DNA of 64,000 nucleotides from Antarctobacter aquimaris (GCF_900184945.1 NZ_FXYF01000002.1:124001-188000); one strand, 5' to 3'; numbered from the stretch's first letter, positions 45,820 to 57,828 are shown. The notes: generated by a model from the sequence alone, not told the origin. Translations and numbers: made by a program.

Positions 45820-46632
45820 TCAAGCCGAGGTAAAGCTGATCTTGCGCCGCAGGAACTGGGTCGCGTGCTGCGAGACCTTGACCGGGTTGCCGGTGGTCAG
45901 GAACCCGCCCTGCGTCCCGGTGCCGTACATTGTGGGGTGCCGCGTCAGGTAATCGGCCAGCGACTCGGCCACCAGGTTGGCCTGGGAATAGACCGTCACC
46001 TCCGGCCCCAGCGCATCCTGGAACACCTCCTGCATCAGCGGGTAATGCGTGCAACCCAGGATCGCCGCCTCGGGGTGCGGCATCTTGCGTTTCAGCGCAT
46101 CGACGTGGCTGCGCACCAGCGCCTCGGCCAGGATCATGTCGCCCTCTTCGATGGCGTCGACCAGGCCGCCGCAGGCCTGCGCCTCGACATCGACGCCGAT
46201 GGCGCGGAACGCCAGTTCGCGCTGAAAGGCGCGGCTGCGCACCGTGGCCGGGGTGGCGAACAGCGCCACATGTTTGACCGCCACTTCGCGCGGCGGCGAG
46301 TTGTCGCCCCACTGTCTTTCGGTCAGCGCCTCGATCAGCGGCACAAAGACGCCCAGCACCCGCTTGTCGCGCGGGATCCAGCTTTCCTGCATCCGGCGCA
46401 GCGCGGCAGCAGAGGCGGTGTTGCAGGCCAGGATCACCAGGTTGCAGCCCTCGTCCCACAGCCGTTCGGTGGCGGCGCAGGTCAGGTTGAAGATGTCATC
46501 GGCATCGCGCACGCCGTAGGGCGCGTGCTTGTTGTCGCCGAAATAGACAAAGGGCACCTCGGGCAGCCGGCGCGACACCGCGTCCAGCACCGTCAGCCCG
46601 CCCAGGCCGCTGTCGAAAACCCCTACCGCCAT
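45820..46632 (-). CDS. murI: Glutamate racemase
   Basis: Enzyme of 270 residues making D-glutamate for peptidoglycan. N-terminal [20 protein letters not shown] carries catalytic Asp7; the two catalytic cysteines are Cys70 in [15 protein letters not shown] and Cys194 in [34 protein letters not shown] is also conserved. ATG 46632 gives the standard start. It lies 31 bases after the acyltransferase gene on the same strand. Confidence 0.95.
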   Translation of the reverse strand: MAVGVFDSGLGGLTVLDAVSRRLPEVPFVYFGDNKHAPYGVRDADDIFNLTCAATERLWDEGCNLVILACNTASAAALRRMQESWIPRDKRVLGVFVPLIEALTERQWGDNSPPREVAVKHVALFATPATVRSRAFQRELAFRAIGVDVEAQACGGLVDAIEEGDMILAEALVRSHVDALKRKMPHPEAAILGCTHYPLMQEVFQDALGPEVTVYSQANLVAESLADYLTRHPTMYGTGTQGGFLTTGNPVKVSQHATQFLRRKISFTSA

Positions 46633-46663
46633 GCGCTCTGCCTCCGGCCGCGGCGCGCGTCTG

Positions 46664-47560
46664 TCAGTGGCGCGCCTTCGGCTTGTCCTTGTGTTTGTCC
46701 TCGAACTCGAACCCGTAGTCGTAGGACTGCAGGGGAGTCGGTGAGAGGTCATACGTCGCTTTGCGCAGGAAATCCATCAGCACGCGCGCGTCCTTGGCCC
46801 GCGCGGCGATTTCCGCCTGCGGGATCGGTTTGCCGATGGCGATGCGGACCGGCGTGTCCACCCGCTTGCGGAATTCCTTGAGCAGCAGGCCCATGCGCAG
46901 CGTCGTGTGCAGGTGGCTGGCCAGCTGGAACAGCCGCGAGGTGTGGCCGTCAAAGTAGATCGGCACCACGGTGGCGTTCGACTTGGCGATCATGCGGGCG
47001 GTAAAGGTGCGCCAGCCCGGGTCCATCGGCCGGCCAAAGGGCCGCTCGGCGGTGGCCACGGTGCCGCCGGGAAAGATGCCGATGCAGCCGCCACCCGCGA
47101 GGTAGTCCAGCGCCACCTTGCGGGTGTTCAGGTTCAGCTGCACCGCCTCCCTGGTCTCGTCAAAACTGACCGGCAGGATGATGCGGTCCAACTCCTGCGC
47201 CTTGCGGAACACGCTGTTGGCCAGGATGCGGAAATCGCCGCGCACGACGGACAGGATATGACCCAGGATCAGCCCGTCGAGGATGCCGTAGGGGTGATTG
47301 GCGATGACGATCAGCGGGCCGTCCTTGGGCAGGTTGTCCAGCGCGCCGCCGATCACCTCCAGACCCAGGCCGTAGCGTTCCACCATGACCTGCCAGAAAT
47401 CACGCCCCTGCGCGACCTCGTGTTCATAGCCTTCGGCCCGCCGGATCAGGCTGATGCGCCCGGTGGCGTTTTCCATCAGGCGGATGAGGGCGCGGCCGCC
47501 ACGGGTGGTGGCGGAGTAGCTGTATGAGATGTCTCGGGCGATATGACGCCTGTTTGGCAT
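46664..47560 (-). CDS. Lysophospholipid acyltransferase family protein
   Basis: Membrane-associated acyltransferase of 298 residues (PlsC superfamily). The catalytic His-X4-Asp is in [17 protein letters not shown], and the acceptor motif is [18 protein letters not shown]. No long hydrophobic anchor is obvious apart from a weak N-terminal stretch. Possible substrates are lysophosphatidic acid or lyso-ornithine lipid; the C-terminal basic tail ([12 protein letters not shown]) gives no hint. It is co-directional with murI. Confidence 0.87.
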   Translation of the reverse strand: MPNRRHIARDISYSYSATTRGGRALIRLMENATGRISLIRRAEGYEHEVAQGRDFWQVMVERYGLGLEVIGGALDNLPKDGPLIVIANHPYGILDGLILGHILSVVRGDFRILANSVFRKAQELDRIILPVSFDETREAVQLNLNTRKVALDYLAGGGCIGIFPGGTVATAERPFGRPMDPGWRTFTARMIAKSNATVVPIYFDGHTSRLFQLASHLHTTLRMGLLLKEFRKRVDTPVRIAIGKPIPQAEIAARAKDARVLMDFLRKATYDLSPTPLQSYDYGFEFEDKHKDKPKARH

Positions 47561-47666
47561 CGGTGACGGATCCTTTTCTGACTCGACCTGCGGGTCCTGT
47601 CGGTCCGATTATCTGACCGGGTTTTGTGACAATGTCATGAAGGTTTCGTGACGCAGGCCGCGGCGG

Positions 47667-50600
47667 TCATTCCGCCGCCGCCCGCATCCCCGCGCCGCCT
47701 TGGCGCAACACCGCCAGCAATTCCTCGCGCCGCTTGGCGGCCTTGGCCTCGTTCGCCGCCTTGACCGGGCCGAATCCGCGGATCTGGAGCGGCAGTTCCG
47801 CCAGCGCCACCAGCGCGTCCATCGTCGCCGGCGCGGCCTTGGGCAGCCATTCGGCCATGTCGGCCTCGTACTGCTTGATCAGGGCACGCTCCATCCGCCG
47901 CTCCTCGGTCCGGCCGAAGGGGTCAAAGGGCGTGCCGCGTAGCGCCTTCAGCCGCGCCAGCAGCCGGAACCAGCGTAGCATGCCCTCGCCATAGGTTTTC
48001 TTGACCGGGCGGCCGTCGGCGCCGGTCCTGGACAGGATCGGCGGGGCGAGGTGAAAATTCATCTCGAACGCGCCGTCAAAACTCTCGGACGCCTTGGCGC
48101 GGGTCTCCAGCAGCAGGCGGGCGACCTCGTATTCATCCTTGTAGGCCAACAGCTTGTGATAGCCTTTTGCCACCGCTTCGCGCAGGCGCGGATCGGCGAT
48201 GCCGTCCACCAATTTGCGGTAGCGCTTGGCCAGCCGCGCGCCCTGGTAGCGGGTCAGGTGGTCGGCGCGATAGGCGATCCGGTCCTCCAGCGACTTGGGC
48301 AGGCTGACCACCTTGGGGGCGATCAGCTTTGCGGCGTCGGCGGGATGCAGCACGGCCCAGCGGCCGATCTCGAAGGCGCGCAGGTTGCCGTCGACGGCGG
48401 CACCGTTCAGCTTGACCGCTTCGGCGATGGCCTCGTGCGACAGCGGCACCAGCCCCTGCTGCCAGGCCGCGCCGAGGATCATCATGTTGGAAAAGATCGA
48501 ATCCCCCAGCGTCACCCGCGCCAGTTCCGAGGCGTCGAAGAACGCCACCCGGTCCTTCATCCGCGCCTCAAGAGCGACGCGCAAACGGTCAGTAGGCAGA
48601 GAGAATTCGGTATTGCGGGTGAACTCGCCGGTGATGATCTCGTGGCTGTTGACCACAGCCCCCGTGCGTCCCGTGCGGGTCAGGCCCAGCGTCTTGGCCC
48701 CCGCCGACACCACCAGGTCGCCACCGATCAGCGCATCCGCCTCGCCGGTGGCGACGCGCACGGCCGAGATATCCGACGGTTTCTCGGCCAGCCGCAGGTG
48801 GATGTGCACCGCGCCGCCCTTTTGCGCGAGTCCCGCCATTTCCATCATCGCCGCGCCCTTGCCATCCAGCTGCGCGGCCTGCGCCAGCACCGCGCCGATG
48901 GTTACCACGCCGGTGCCGCCGACCCCGGTGATGACCAGGTTATGCGTGCCCTTGATCGCGGGCAGCTGCGGGTCAGGCAGGTGCGGCAGGTCCAGCGACG
49001 CGGTCTGTGCCTTTTTCACCTGCGCACCTTTCAAGGTCACGAACGAGGGGCAAAACCCCTTGAGGCAAGAGAAATCCTTGTTGCAGGCGCTCTGGTCGAT
49101 GGCCCGCTTGCGGCCCAGCTCGGTCTCGGCGGGCACGATGGCCACGCAGTTCGACTGCACGCCGCAGTCGCCGCAACCCTCGCAGACGTCGGTATTGATG
49201 AACACGCGCTGGTCCGGGTCGGGGAACTGGCCACGCTTGCGGCGGCGGCGTTTCTCGGCGGCGCAGGTCTGCACGTAGACGATGACCGACACGCCCTCCT
49301 TGGTGGCCATGTCCTTTTGCACGGTCTCCAGCTCGGCCCGTTCGAACATCGGAACCCCGGCCGGAAAGGCCGCCTTGTCGACGTCTTCCTTGGCGTCGTA
49401 GACCACGGCGAGGTTCTTGACCCCCATCGCCTTGACCTCGGCGGCGATCTGCTGCGGTGTCAGCCCACCGTCGTTCTTTTGTCCGCCGGTCATGGCGACG
49501 GCGTCATTGAACAGGATCTTGTAGGTGATGTTGACGCCTGACAGCAGCGCCGCGCGGATCGCCTGCACGCCCGAATGGTTGTAAGTGCCGTCGCCCAGGT
49601 TCTGAAAGACATGCGGCCGTTTCGAGAACGGCGCCTCGCCGATCCAGTTCGCGCCCTCGGCCCCCATGTGGGTAAAGCCCAGCGTCGAACGGTCCATCCA
49701 CTGCACCATGTAGTGACAGCCGATGCCGGCATAGGCGCGGCTGCCCTCGGGCACCTTGGTCGACGAATTGTGCGGGCAGCCGGCGCAGAAATAGGGCACG
49801 CGGGCGGCGATCTCGGGGGCGTTGTCGGCGCGGGCGGCCTCTTCGATCCGGGTCAGGCCGGCCTTGATCCGGTCGGTGCCGCGGCCTTCCTCGACCAGGA
49901 TGTCGCCCAGTTTGCGGGCGATCCAGGTGGGGTCCAGCGCGCCGCGCGTCGGGAACAGCTCTTCGCGGTGCATGCCGCCGGCACCGCCCTTGTACCAACC
50001 GTAGACGCGGTAGCGGTTGTCGTCGAACAGCGCCTCCTTGACCTGGATCTCGATCAGCTTGCGCTTTTCCTCGACGATGACGATCAGGTCCAGCCCCTCG
50101 GCCCAGTCGTGGAACCCCTGCATGTCCAGGGGGAACACCTGCCCCACCTTGTAGGTGGTGATGCCCAGCCGCTCGGCCTCGCTCTCGTCGATGCCCAGCA
50201 GTGACAGCGCGTGCACCAGGTCGAGCCAGTTCTTGCCCGCCGAAACGAAACCGATCTTCGCCCCCGGCTTGCCCCAGACCCGCTTGTCCATGCCGTTGGC
50301 GCGGCTGAACGCCTCTGCCGCGAAACGCTTGTGGTCGATCATCCGCGCCTCCTGCGCGTGCGGCGTGTCCTGGAGTCGGATGTTCAGCCCGCCCTCGGGC
50401 AAGGGGAAATCGGGCAAGATCAGCTGCATGCGGTCCAGGCTGCCGTCGACCACGGCCGTCGCCTCGACCGTGTCCTTCATCGTCTTGAGGCCCACCCAGA
50501 GCCCGGAAAACCGCGACAGCGCGTAGCCGTACAGGCCATAATCCAGGATCTCCTGCACGCCCGCCGGAGAGACGACGGGCATGTAGGCATCCACCAGCGC

Positions 50601-51083
50601 CCATTCGGACTGGTGCAGCACGGTCGAGGATTCGCCGGTGTGGTCGTCGCCCATCGCCATCAGCACGCCGCCGTGCTTCGAGGTGCCCGCCATGTTGGCA
50701 TGGCGCATCGCGTCGCCGGACCGGTCGATCCCCGGCCCCTTGCCGTACCACAGGCCAAAGACCCCGTCGAAGCGCCCTTCGCCGCGCAACTCGGCCTGTT
50801 GCGCGCCCCACAGCGCGGTGACAGCCAGATCCTCGTTCAGGCCCTCCTTGAACAGGATATCGCTCTGGGTCAGCAGCTTTTCGGCGCGGCGCATCTGCAT
50901 GTCCACCGCCCCCAGCGGCGAGCCGCGATAGCCGGTGACGTAGCCGGCGGTGTTCAGGCCGGCGGCCCTGTCACGCGCCTTCTGCATCAGCATCAGCCGG
51001 ACCAGCGCCTGCGTGCCGTTCAGCAGGACGGAGGTCTTTTCGAGGTCGAACCGGTCACTCAAGGAAATCTGGTGCTTGCTCAT
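47667..51083 (-). CDS. Indolepyruvate ferredoxin oxidoreductase, fused alpha/beta subunits
   Basis: Oxidoreductase of 1138 residues that decarboxylates aryl- or branched-chain 2-oxo acids to acyl-CoA with ferredoxin as acceptor. The N-terminal part is pyrimidine-binding (GYRGSPLGAVDMQMRRAEK). Mid-protein TPP-binding motifs are CAGCPHNSSTKVPEGS and GDGTYNHSGVQAIRAALLSG. A 4Fe-4S cluster motif follows (NTDVCEGCGDCGVQSNC, then SCLKGFCPSF). The C-terminal gamma part begins near THNLVITGVGGTGVVTIGAV. Two-subunit Archaeal IorAB are here one chain, usual for proteobacteria. ATG 51083 is taken over an ATG 13 codons upstream. Confidence 0.93.
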   Translation of the reverse strand: MSKHQISLSDRFDLEKTSVLLNGTQALVRLMLMQKARDRAAGLNTAGYVTGYRGSPLGAVDMQMRRAEKLLTQSDILFKEGLNEDLAVTALWGAQQAELRGEGRFDGVFGLWYGKGPGIDRSGDAMRHANMAGTSKHGGVLMAMGDDHTGESSTVLHQSEWALVDAYMPVVSPAGVQEILDYGLYGYALSRFSGLWVGLKTMKDTVEATAVVDGSLDRMQLILPDFPLPEGGLNIRLQDTPHAQEARMIDHKRFAAEAFSRANGMDKRVWGKPGAKIGFVSAGKNWLDLVHALSLLGIDESEAERLGITTYKVGQVFPLDMQGFHDWAEGLDLIVIVEEKRKLIEIQVKEALFDDNRYRVYGWYKGGAGGMHREELFPTRGALDPTWIARKLGDILVEEGRGTDRIKAGLTRIEEAARADNAPEIAARVPYFCAGCPHNSSTKVPEGSRAYAGIGCHYMVQWMDRSTLGFTHMGAEGANWIGEAPFSKRPHVFQNLGDGTYNHSGVQAIRAALLSGVNITYKILFNDAVAMTGGQKNDGGLTPQQIAAEVKAMGVKNLAVVYDAKEDVDKAAFPAGVPMFERAELETVQKDMATKEGVSVIVYVQTCAAEKRRRRKRGQFPDPDQRVFINTDVCEGCGDCGVQSNCVAIVPAETELGRKRAIDQSACNKDFSCLKGFCPSFVTLKGAQVKKAQTASLDLPHLPDPQLPAIKGTHNLVITGVGGTGVVTIGAVLAQAAQLDGKGAAMMEMAGLAQKGGAVHIHLRLAEKPSDISAVRVATGEADALIGGDLVVSAGAKTLGLTRTGRTGAVVNSHEIITGEFTRNTEFSLPTDRLRVALEARMKDRVAFFDASELARVTLGDSIFSNMMILGAAWQQGLVPLSHEAIAEAVKLNGAAVDGNLRAFEIGRWAVLHPADAAKLIAPKVVSLPKSLEDRIAYRADHLTRYQGARLAKRYRKLVDGIADPRLREAVAKGYHKLLAYKDEYEVARLLLETRAKASESFDGAFEMNFHLAPPILSRTGADGRPVKKTYGEGMLRWFRLLARLKALRGTPFDPFGRTEERRMERALIKQYEADMAEWLPKAAPATMDALVALAELPLQIRGFGPVKAANEAKAAKRREELLAVLRQGGAGMRAAAE

Positions 51084-51248
51084 GGCGCGCCTCCCAACGC
51101 TAAAGATATGGGCATGATACACTCATTATAGGTCACAACTACTGACCCGAACAGCGAAAATGTTGCAGGAATGTCGTGTTCCGAAAGGATACGGTATCAA
51201 CGACGCTTTCAGTCTTATATGGAACAGGAAGCAAAACAGCGTGACGCC

Positions 51249-52154
51249 ATGGACTGGGACAAGCTAAGAATATTTCACGCCGTCGCCGACGCGGGCAGCC
51301 TGACCCATGCCGGGGATGCGCTGCACCTGTCGCAATCGGCGGTGTCGCGGCAGATTCGCGCGCTCGAGGAATCACTGAACACCACGCTGTTCCACCGCCA
51401 CGCGCGCGGCCTGATTCTGACCGAACAGGGCGAACTGCTGTTCGACGCGACCAGTTCGATGATCAAGCGCATCGACGCCGCCACCGCGCGCATCCGCGAC
51501 AGCGAGGAAGAGGTCTTTGGCAAGCTGCGGGTCACCACGACGCACGGCTTTGGCGCGCTGTGGCTGGCGCCCCGCCTGACCAAGCTCTACGAGAAGTACC
51601 CGGAACTGAACATCGACCTGATGCTGGAGGAACGGGTGCTGGACCTGCCCATGCGCGAGGCCGACGTGGCGATCCGCATGAAGGAGCCCAGCCAGGCCGA
51701 CCTGATCCGCAAGCGGCTGATGAGCGTGCGGATGCGCCTCTATGCCTCGCCCGAGTACCTGAACGCGCATGGCGAGCCCAAGCGGCTCGAGGACATGACG
51801 AAGCACCGGCTGATCTGCCAGAATCCCACCTCGGCGCAGGTCGGCGCGGGCAAGGACCTGGTCCAGCACCTGCTGACCTACGAGATGCCGGCGACGCTGA
51901 CCGTGAACAACTATTTCGGTGTGTTGCAGGCCGTGATCTCGAACCTCGGAATCGGCGTGCTGCCCGATTACATCATCGAGGACTTTCCGCGCGTGGTCCG
52001 GGTGCTGCCCGAGGTCGAGTCGGTCGAGGTTCCGGTATTCCTTGCATATCCAGAAGAATTGAGGCAATCCAAGCGCGTAGCTGCCTTCCGCGACTTCGTT
52101 CAGGAAGAGATCATCGCTCACCGCCGCCTCATCCGGTCGTTGGCCGACGACTGA
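51249..52154 (+). CDS. LysR-type regulator
   Basis: Regulator of 301 residues with N-terminal HTH (MDWDKLRIFHAVADAGSLTH, then LSQSAVSRQIRALEESLNTT) and LysR effector domain (LRVTTTHGFGALWLAPRLTK). It is divergent from the indolepyruvate oxidoreductase gene and may control it. ATG 51249 gives the canonical start; an ATG at 51219 in frame adds ten residues and cannot be excluded. Effector unknown. Confidence 0.85.
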   Translation: MDWDKLRIFHAVADAGSLTHAGDALHLSQSAVSRQIRALEESLNTTLFHRHARGLILTEQGELLFDATSSMIKRIDAATARIRDSEEEVFGKLRVTTTHGFGALWLAPRLTKLYEKYPELNIDLMLEERVLDLPMREADVAIRMKEPSQADLIRKRLMSVRMRLYASPEYLNAHGEPKRLEDMTKHRLICQNPTSAQVGAGKDLVQHLLTYEMPATLTVNNYFGVLQAVISNLGIGVLPDYIIEDFPRVVRVLPEVESVEVPVFLAYPEELRQSKRVAAFRDFVQEEIIAHRRLIRSLADD

Positions 52155-52269
52155 AATCCGCGACCCGCGCGCCTGCAAGACTGTGGTATGCGCACAACGC
52201 ATGGCGGGAATGCTGCACCTGCGGCGTGAAATGGCTTGATCGAACGCAGACTGATGACATATTCGGCAT

Positions 52270-52354
52270 ATGAACGATGAAATGCTTAATCGCGGCTCAT
52301 CTTTCATACCTCCCTGTTGGACTTCGGCCGAGCTTTGTGCTCGGCCTTTTTTTT
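52270..52354 (+). ncRNA. Candidate small RNA before purL
   Basis: A strong free-standing terminator (GGCCGAGC-TTTGT-GCTCGGCC plus eight T, 52326-52354) ends a non-coding stretch that does not belong to purL. A possible promoter, TTGATC (52236) with CATATT 16 bases later, would start an RNA near 52270 of about 85 nucleotides. It contains an unpaired-looking CCTCCC, a typical anti-Shine-Dalgarno seed of alphaproteobacterial sRNAs. The terminator could instead serve the LysR gene that ends 170 bases upstream. Confidence 0.45.
52326..52354 (+). terminator. Strong Rho-independent terminator
   Basis: Perfect 8-bp stem GGCCGAGC/GCTCGGCC, 5-base loop TTTGT, and eight consecutive T. It is the cleanest intrinsic terminator in the window. 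Confidence 0.92.
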
Positions 52355-52817
52355 GGCCGAACTGCGCGTCAGGGCCAGCCGCCCCAGATATCGCGTTTTC
52401 GCCCACTCCGGCCCCAATACCTGCATGCGACGGAGACGGGGGTGACCGGGTGCCGCCGCACCGACAGCGACCGCCCGGGTGGCAGCCGGGGGGTGCCAGC
52501 GGCCATGATCGGTGCGCCGGCACGTGGAACGAATCCCGCCTGACCTGTCTTGCCTATCAGGCACTCTCCTTTGGAGTGAAAAACGGCGCGCCCACTGGCG
52601 CCGGGCGCAGGCCGGAACGGGTGCTTTATTTCGCAAGCGCAGAAACCCGCCTCGCACATGCCGCATCGCAGCATCGCCGCGACAGGGATCAGCCGCGTGC
52701 GGCCCCCCGTCCGGCATGGCCCGTCAAGGACACACCTTGCCCCGGCAGGCAGGCGCCCCCTTTTCCTGCCCCGGGCCATGGCGTAAAGACCCCTCGACAC
52801 GCCAGACGGGGGACGAC
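52355..52817. other. Upstream region of purL, no gene supported
   Basis: About 460 bases between the terminator and the purL start. Reading frames on both strands are Arg/Pro/Gly-rich with no family-like sequence. No purine-riboswitch-like structure was recognised. Confidence 0.45.
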
Positions 52818-54977
<2,160 letters not shown>

Positions 54978-55049
54978 TCCGATCCGCCAGCCGCGGCATT
55001 TGACGCGCGCCCCCTTTTCCCGGGGCGCGCACCGAACCATATTCCCCTC

Positions 55050-55736
55050 ATGTTGAAGCTGACCCCGATCCTGCTTGCCGTGGCCTACGGTTTGGTCTTC
55101 TACCGCTTCTCCGCCTGGCGGACGGCGAAGGAGCTGGACGCCCGCTCGACCGAACTGGCCGATGCCAAGCTCAAAAAGCTCACTGACCGCCTGGCCGCGG
55201 CGCTGGACCTGCCCCGCATCCGCGTCAACATCTACGAGATCGAGCCGATCAACGGCCTCGCCGCGCCGGACGGGCGCATCTTCATCACCCGCGGCTTCTA
55301 CGCCAAGTACCGCGCCGGCGAAGTCACCGCCGAGGAACTGGCCAGCGTGATCGCGCACGAGCTGGGACACGTGGCGCTGGGCCACACCCGGCGGCGAATG
55401 ATCGACTTTTCCGGCCAGAACGCGCTGCGCACCGCGCTGGCGCTGGTGCTCAGCCGCTTTCTGCCGGGGGTCGGCGTCATGATCGCCAACGCCCTGACCT
55501 CACTGCTGGCCGCCCGGCTGTCGCGCGCCGACGAATACGAGGCCGACGCCTATGCCGCCGCCCTGTTGACCAAGGCCGGGATCGGCGTTCAGCCGCAAAA
55601 GACATTGTTCGCCAAGCTCGAAGACCTGACCCAGTCCCGCTCCGGCGCGATGCCCGCCTGGCTGATGTCGCACCCCAAGACCGAAGAGCGCATTCGCGCC
55701 CTCGAGGCGCTGGAGGCGCGCTGGGAAAAGGCCTGA
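55050..55736 (+). CDS. M48-family metalloprotease
   Basis: Membrane-anchored zinc peptidase of 228 residues. An N-terminal helix (LTPILLAVAYGLVFYRF) precedes the catalytic HELGH at residues 103-107 (VIAHELGHVALGHTRRR). A third zinc ligand is likely in SRADEYEADAYAAALLT. It is shorter than HtpX and resembles small M48 proteins of alphaproteobacteria involved in envelope quality control. ATG 55050 gives the membrane start. Confidence 0.9.
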   Translation: MLKLTPILLAVAYGLVFYRFSAWRTAKELDARSTELADAKLKKLTDRLAAALDLPRIRVNIYEIEPINGLAAPDGRIFITRGFYAKYRAGEVTAEELASVIAHELGHVALGHTRRRMIDFSGQNALRTALALVLSRFLPGVGVMIANALTSLLAARLSRADEYEADAYAAALLTKAGIGVQPQKTLFAKLEDLTQSRSGAMPAWLMSHPKTEERIRALEALEARWEKA

Positions 55737-55759
55737 CACAGGGCCCCGGCACCAGAACA

Positions 55760-55817
55760 CCTTTGGTCCGGAAGTATCCCGGGGAGTCGCGCATCGCGCG
55801 TCGGGGCCGGCGCCCCC
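55760..55817 (+). repeat. Dispersed palindromic repeat, copy D (diverged)
   Basis: A diverged member with TTTGGTCCGGAAGTATCCCG, then GGGGA, hairpin GTCGCGC-AT-CGCGCGT, and GGGGCC-GGCGCCCC. It begins 24 bases after the M48 protease stop codon and ends at the stop codon of the AlkD-like gene. Confidence 0.6.
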
Positions 55818-56962
55818 TATTCCGCATCCAGCAGTTCGAACGCCGCCTCGGCCACGTCCTGCCCGTTCACCTGCACCGTGATGCCGTGTCGCCCGGGAAA
55901 CAGCGAATACGTCGTTGCGTCCCCCTTCAGAACATGCCGCTTGCGCAGCACCAGCGGCGTGCCCGGGGTCGTCTTCGCGGTCTTCAGCTTGAACACCTTC
56001 TCGGCGTCGCCGCGCGGCCGGGCAAAGCGCAGACGGTAATCCACCAGCACCGGCAGGGCCTCGTCCGCCTCCAGCACCACGTCAAAGGTCAGCGTTTCGC
56101 CGATCCGCAGCCGCTGCGGCAGCCCTTCGATCCGCGCCCGCACCGCGCCGGGGCGATAGCCCAACAGGTCCAGCGCGCCGCGCTCGCCGCGCTTGACCGC
56201 CGTGCGCAGGGCGTGCCGCGTGATCCAGTCCATCTCGCGCGGGTCCTGCCTGCCCTGCGCCCGCCAGCGCCGCAGGTGGTCCACCACGGTGTCAGCCATC
56301 AGTTTGGACAGGTCGTTCATGTGGTTGGCCACCGATCGGGTGACATAGCGCGTCGGGTCCGCGTGCAGCACATCGAGAAAGCGCAGCGGCACCCTGGGGT
56401 CCAGCGTGATGTTCGCCGCCCAGGGCAGGCGCGGCCTGGTGCCTTCGCTGACCAGGCGGCGGACGTGGTAGTTGTCGTCCGTCACCCAGGCGTCGAGCCG
56501 TGCCACGGTCTCGTCCGGCCAGCGGTTCAGGAAGGGGCGGATGTAGAACTCCATCGAAAAACGCTGCGTGGCCGCATACAGCAGGTCGAGCGCGCGGTCG
56601 CGATGGTCCTCCAGCCCGTGGCGCACGGCCAGGATGCCGGGCACCGCGTGGATGAAGCGGCCGAAATCATCGTCCGACAGGCTGTGGTCCAGCGGCGGCG
56701 GCAAGGCCGCCTCCAGCGCCTCGGCCATGGCGGGAAAACCGCGCGGCAGTTGCGCCTCGACGCAGGTGGCGATCCAGTCGAGCCGCTCCAGCAGCCCGCG
56801 CCCTTGCAGGCCACCAAGCGCCTCTGCGTGGAAGCGGCCCGCGTCGAACCCCGGCAGCACCGCATACTCGCGCGCGAGATCGGCCAGCGTGGCTGCGTTG
56901 AACAGCTGATCGGCCAGGGAAAACCCCGCCCCGCCGCCCTGCCCGTCCGGTCCGCGCGCCAT
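55817..56962 (-). CDS. AlkD-like DNA alkylation repair protein
   Basis: Protein of 381 residues, largely helical, with HEAT-like repeats typical of the AlkC/AlkD glycosylase superfamily: FIRPFLNRWPDETVARLDAW is missing no helix, and HVRRLVSEGTRPRLPWAANI is the diagnostic motif of the AlkC branch. The C-terminal 100 residues form a beta domain (LRIGETLTFDVVLEADEALP) seen in AlkC-type proteins. It probably removes alkylated bases. ATG 56962 is used; the preceding 19 codons overlap a repeat element. Confidence 0.8.
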   Translation of the reverse strand: MARGPDGQGGGAGFSLADQLFNAATLADLAREYAVLPGFDAGRFHAEALGGLQGRGLLERLDWIATCVEAQLPRGFPAMAEALEAALPPPLDHSLSDDDFGRFIHAVPGILAVRHGLEDHRDRALDLLYAATQRFSMEFYIRPFLNRWPDETVARLDAWVTDDNYHVRRLVSEGTRPRLPWAANITLDPRVPLRFLDVLHADPTRYVTRSVANHMNDLSKLMADTVVDHLRRWRAQGRQDPREMDWITRHALRTAVKRGERGALDLLGYRPGAVRARIEGLPQRLRIGETLTFDVVLEADEALPVLVDYRLRFARPRGDAEKVFKLKTAKTTPGTPLVLRKRHVLKGDATTYSLFPGRHGITVQVNGQDVAEAAFELLDAE

Positions 56963-56993
56963 GATGTCAGGCCCGACGCCCGCCACGGGCGCC

Positions 56994-57039
56994 GCAAATT
57001 CCACACATGGAATTTGCAAAATTCATGTGTGAATTTTGC
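56994..57039. repeat. Double palindrome (GCAAATT family), copy 2
   Basis: GCAAATTCCA-CACA-TGGAATTTGC (56994-57017) shares two bases with GCAAAATTCA-TGTG-TGAATTTTGC (57016-57039), both perfect 10-bp stems. The organisation is the same as at 18974-19019. It lies between the SDR and AlkD-like genes. Confidence 0.8.
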
Positions 57040-57048
57040 CCGCCCCGT

Positions 57049-57828
57049 TCAGATCGTCGCAAGGGTGGCTCCGCCATCCAGCAGGATGTTCTGTCCCACG
57101 ATGAAGCCCGCGTGCTGCGAGCAGAGAAAGGCGCAGGTCTTGCCGAATTCCTCGGCCGTACCGTAGCGGCGCGCCGGGATCGCCGCGGCACGCCGCGCCC
57201 GCGCCTCGTCCAGCGTGATCCCCTCGGCCTTGACCACGCCGCCGTCCAGCGCCACGGCGCGGTCGGTGTCATGGATGCCGGGCAGCAGGTTGTTGACGAT
57301 CACGCCGTAGGGCGCCACCTGCCGCGAGGTGCCCGCGACATAGCCGGTCAGCCCGGTGCGCGCCGCGTTCGACAGGCCCAGCACCGCGATCGGCGCCTTG
57401 ACCGACTGCGAGGTGATGTTGACCACCCGTCCCCAGCCCTTGTCGATCATCTTCGGCATCAGCGCGGTCATCAGCGCGATCGGCGTCAGCATGTTTCCGT
57501 CCAGCGCCTTGAGGAAATCCTCGCGCGTCCAGTCCGACCACATGCCCGGCGGCGGACCGCCCGCGTTGGTCACCAGGATGTCCACGTCCCCGGCCGCCTC
57601 CAGCACCCGCGCGCGCCCCTCCTCGGCCACGATGTCCGCCGCCACCGTCGTCACCGAGACCTGGAATCGGTCGCGGAGCGCCTGCGCGGTCGCCTCCAGC
57701 GCTTCGCTGCCGCGTGCGTTCATCACCAGGTCGACCCCGGCTTCGGCCAGCGCCTCGGCGCAACCGCGCCCCAGCCCTTTCGACGAGGCGCAGACCAGTG
57801 CCCGTTTGCCGCGAATTCCCAGATCCAT
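57049..57828 (-). CDS. SDR-family oxidoreductase with altered active site
   Basis: Short-chain dehydrogenase-like protein of 259 residues. The cofactor loop ALVCASSKGLGRGCAEALAE (variant TGxxxGxG) and the structural VTNAGGPPPG are present, as is the catalytic serine region NITSQSVKAPIAVLGLSNAAR. The expected Tyr-X3-Lys is absent; Leu152-Ser153 and Ala156-Arg157 occupy the place. Such members may be inactive, use another mechanism or have a binding role. C-terminal DGGATLATI is usual. The stop lies 9 bases after the end of the double palindrome (56994-57039). Confidence 0.85.
   Translation of the reverse strand: MDLGIRGKRALVCASSKGLGRGCAEALAEAGVDLVMNARGSEALEATAQALRDRFQVSVTTVAADIVAEEGRARVLEAAGDVDILVTNAGGPPPGMWSDWTREDFLKALDGNMLTPIALMTALMPKMIDKGWGRVVNITSQSVKAPIAVLGLSNAARTGLTGYVAGTSRQVAPYGVIVNNLLPGIHDTDRAVALDGGVVKAEGITLDEARARRAAAIPARRYGTAEEFGKTCAFLCSQHAGFIVGQNILLDGGATLATI

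Noticed and set aside
52512-52817. An N-terminal extension of PurL by 102 residues
   Set aside because: The extension is arginine/proline-rich and unlike the family; the family start and a ribosome site occur at 52818.
52355-52817. A purine riboswitch before purL
   Set aside because: No two-hairpin aptamer with the conserved loops could be recognised; the terminator at 52326-52354 is too far upstream to act on purL through an aptamer.
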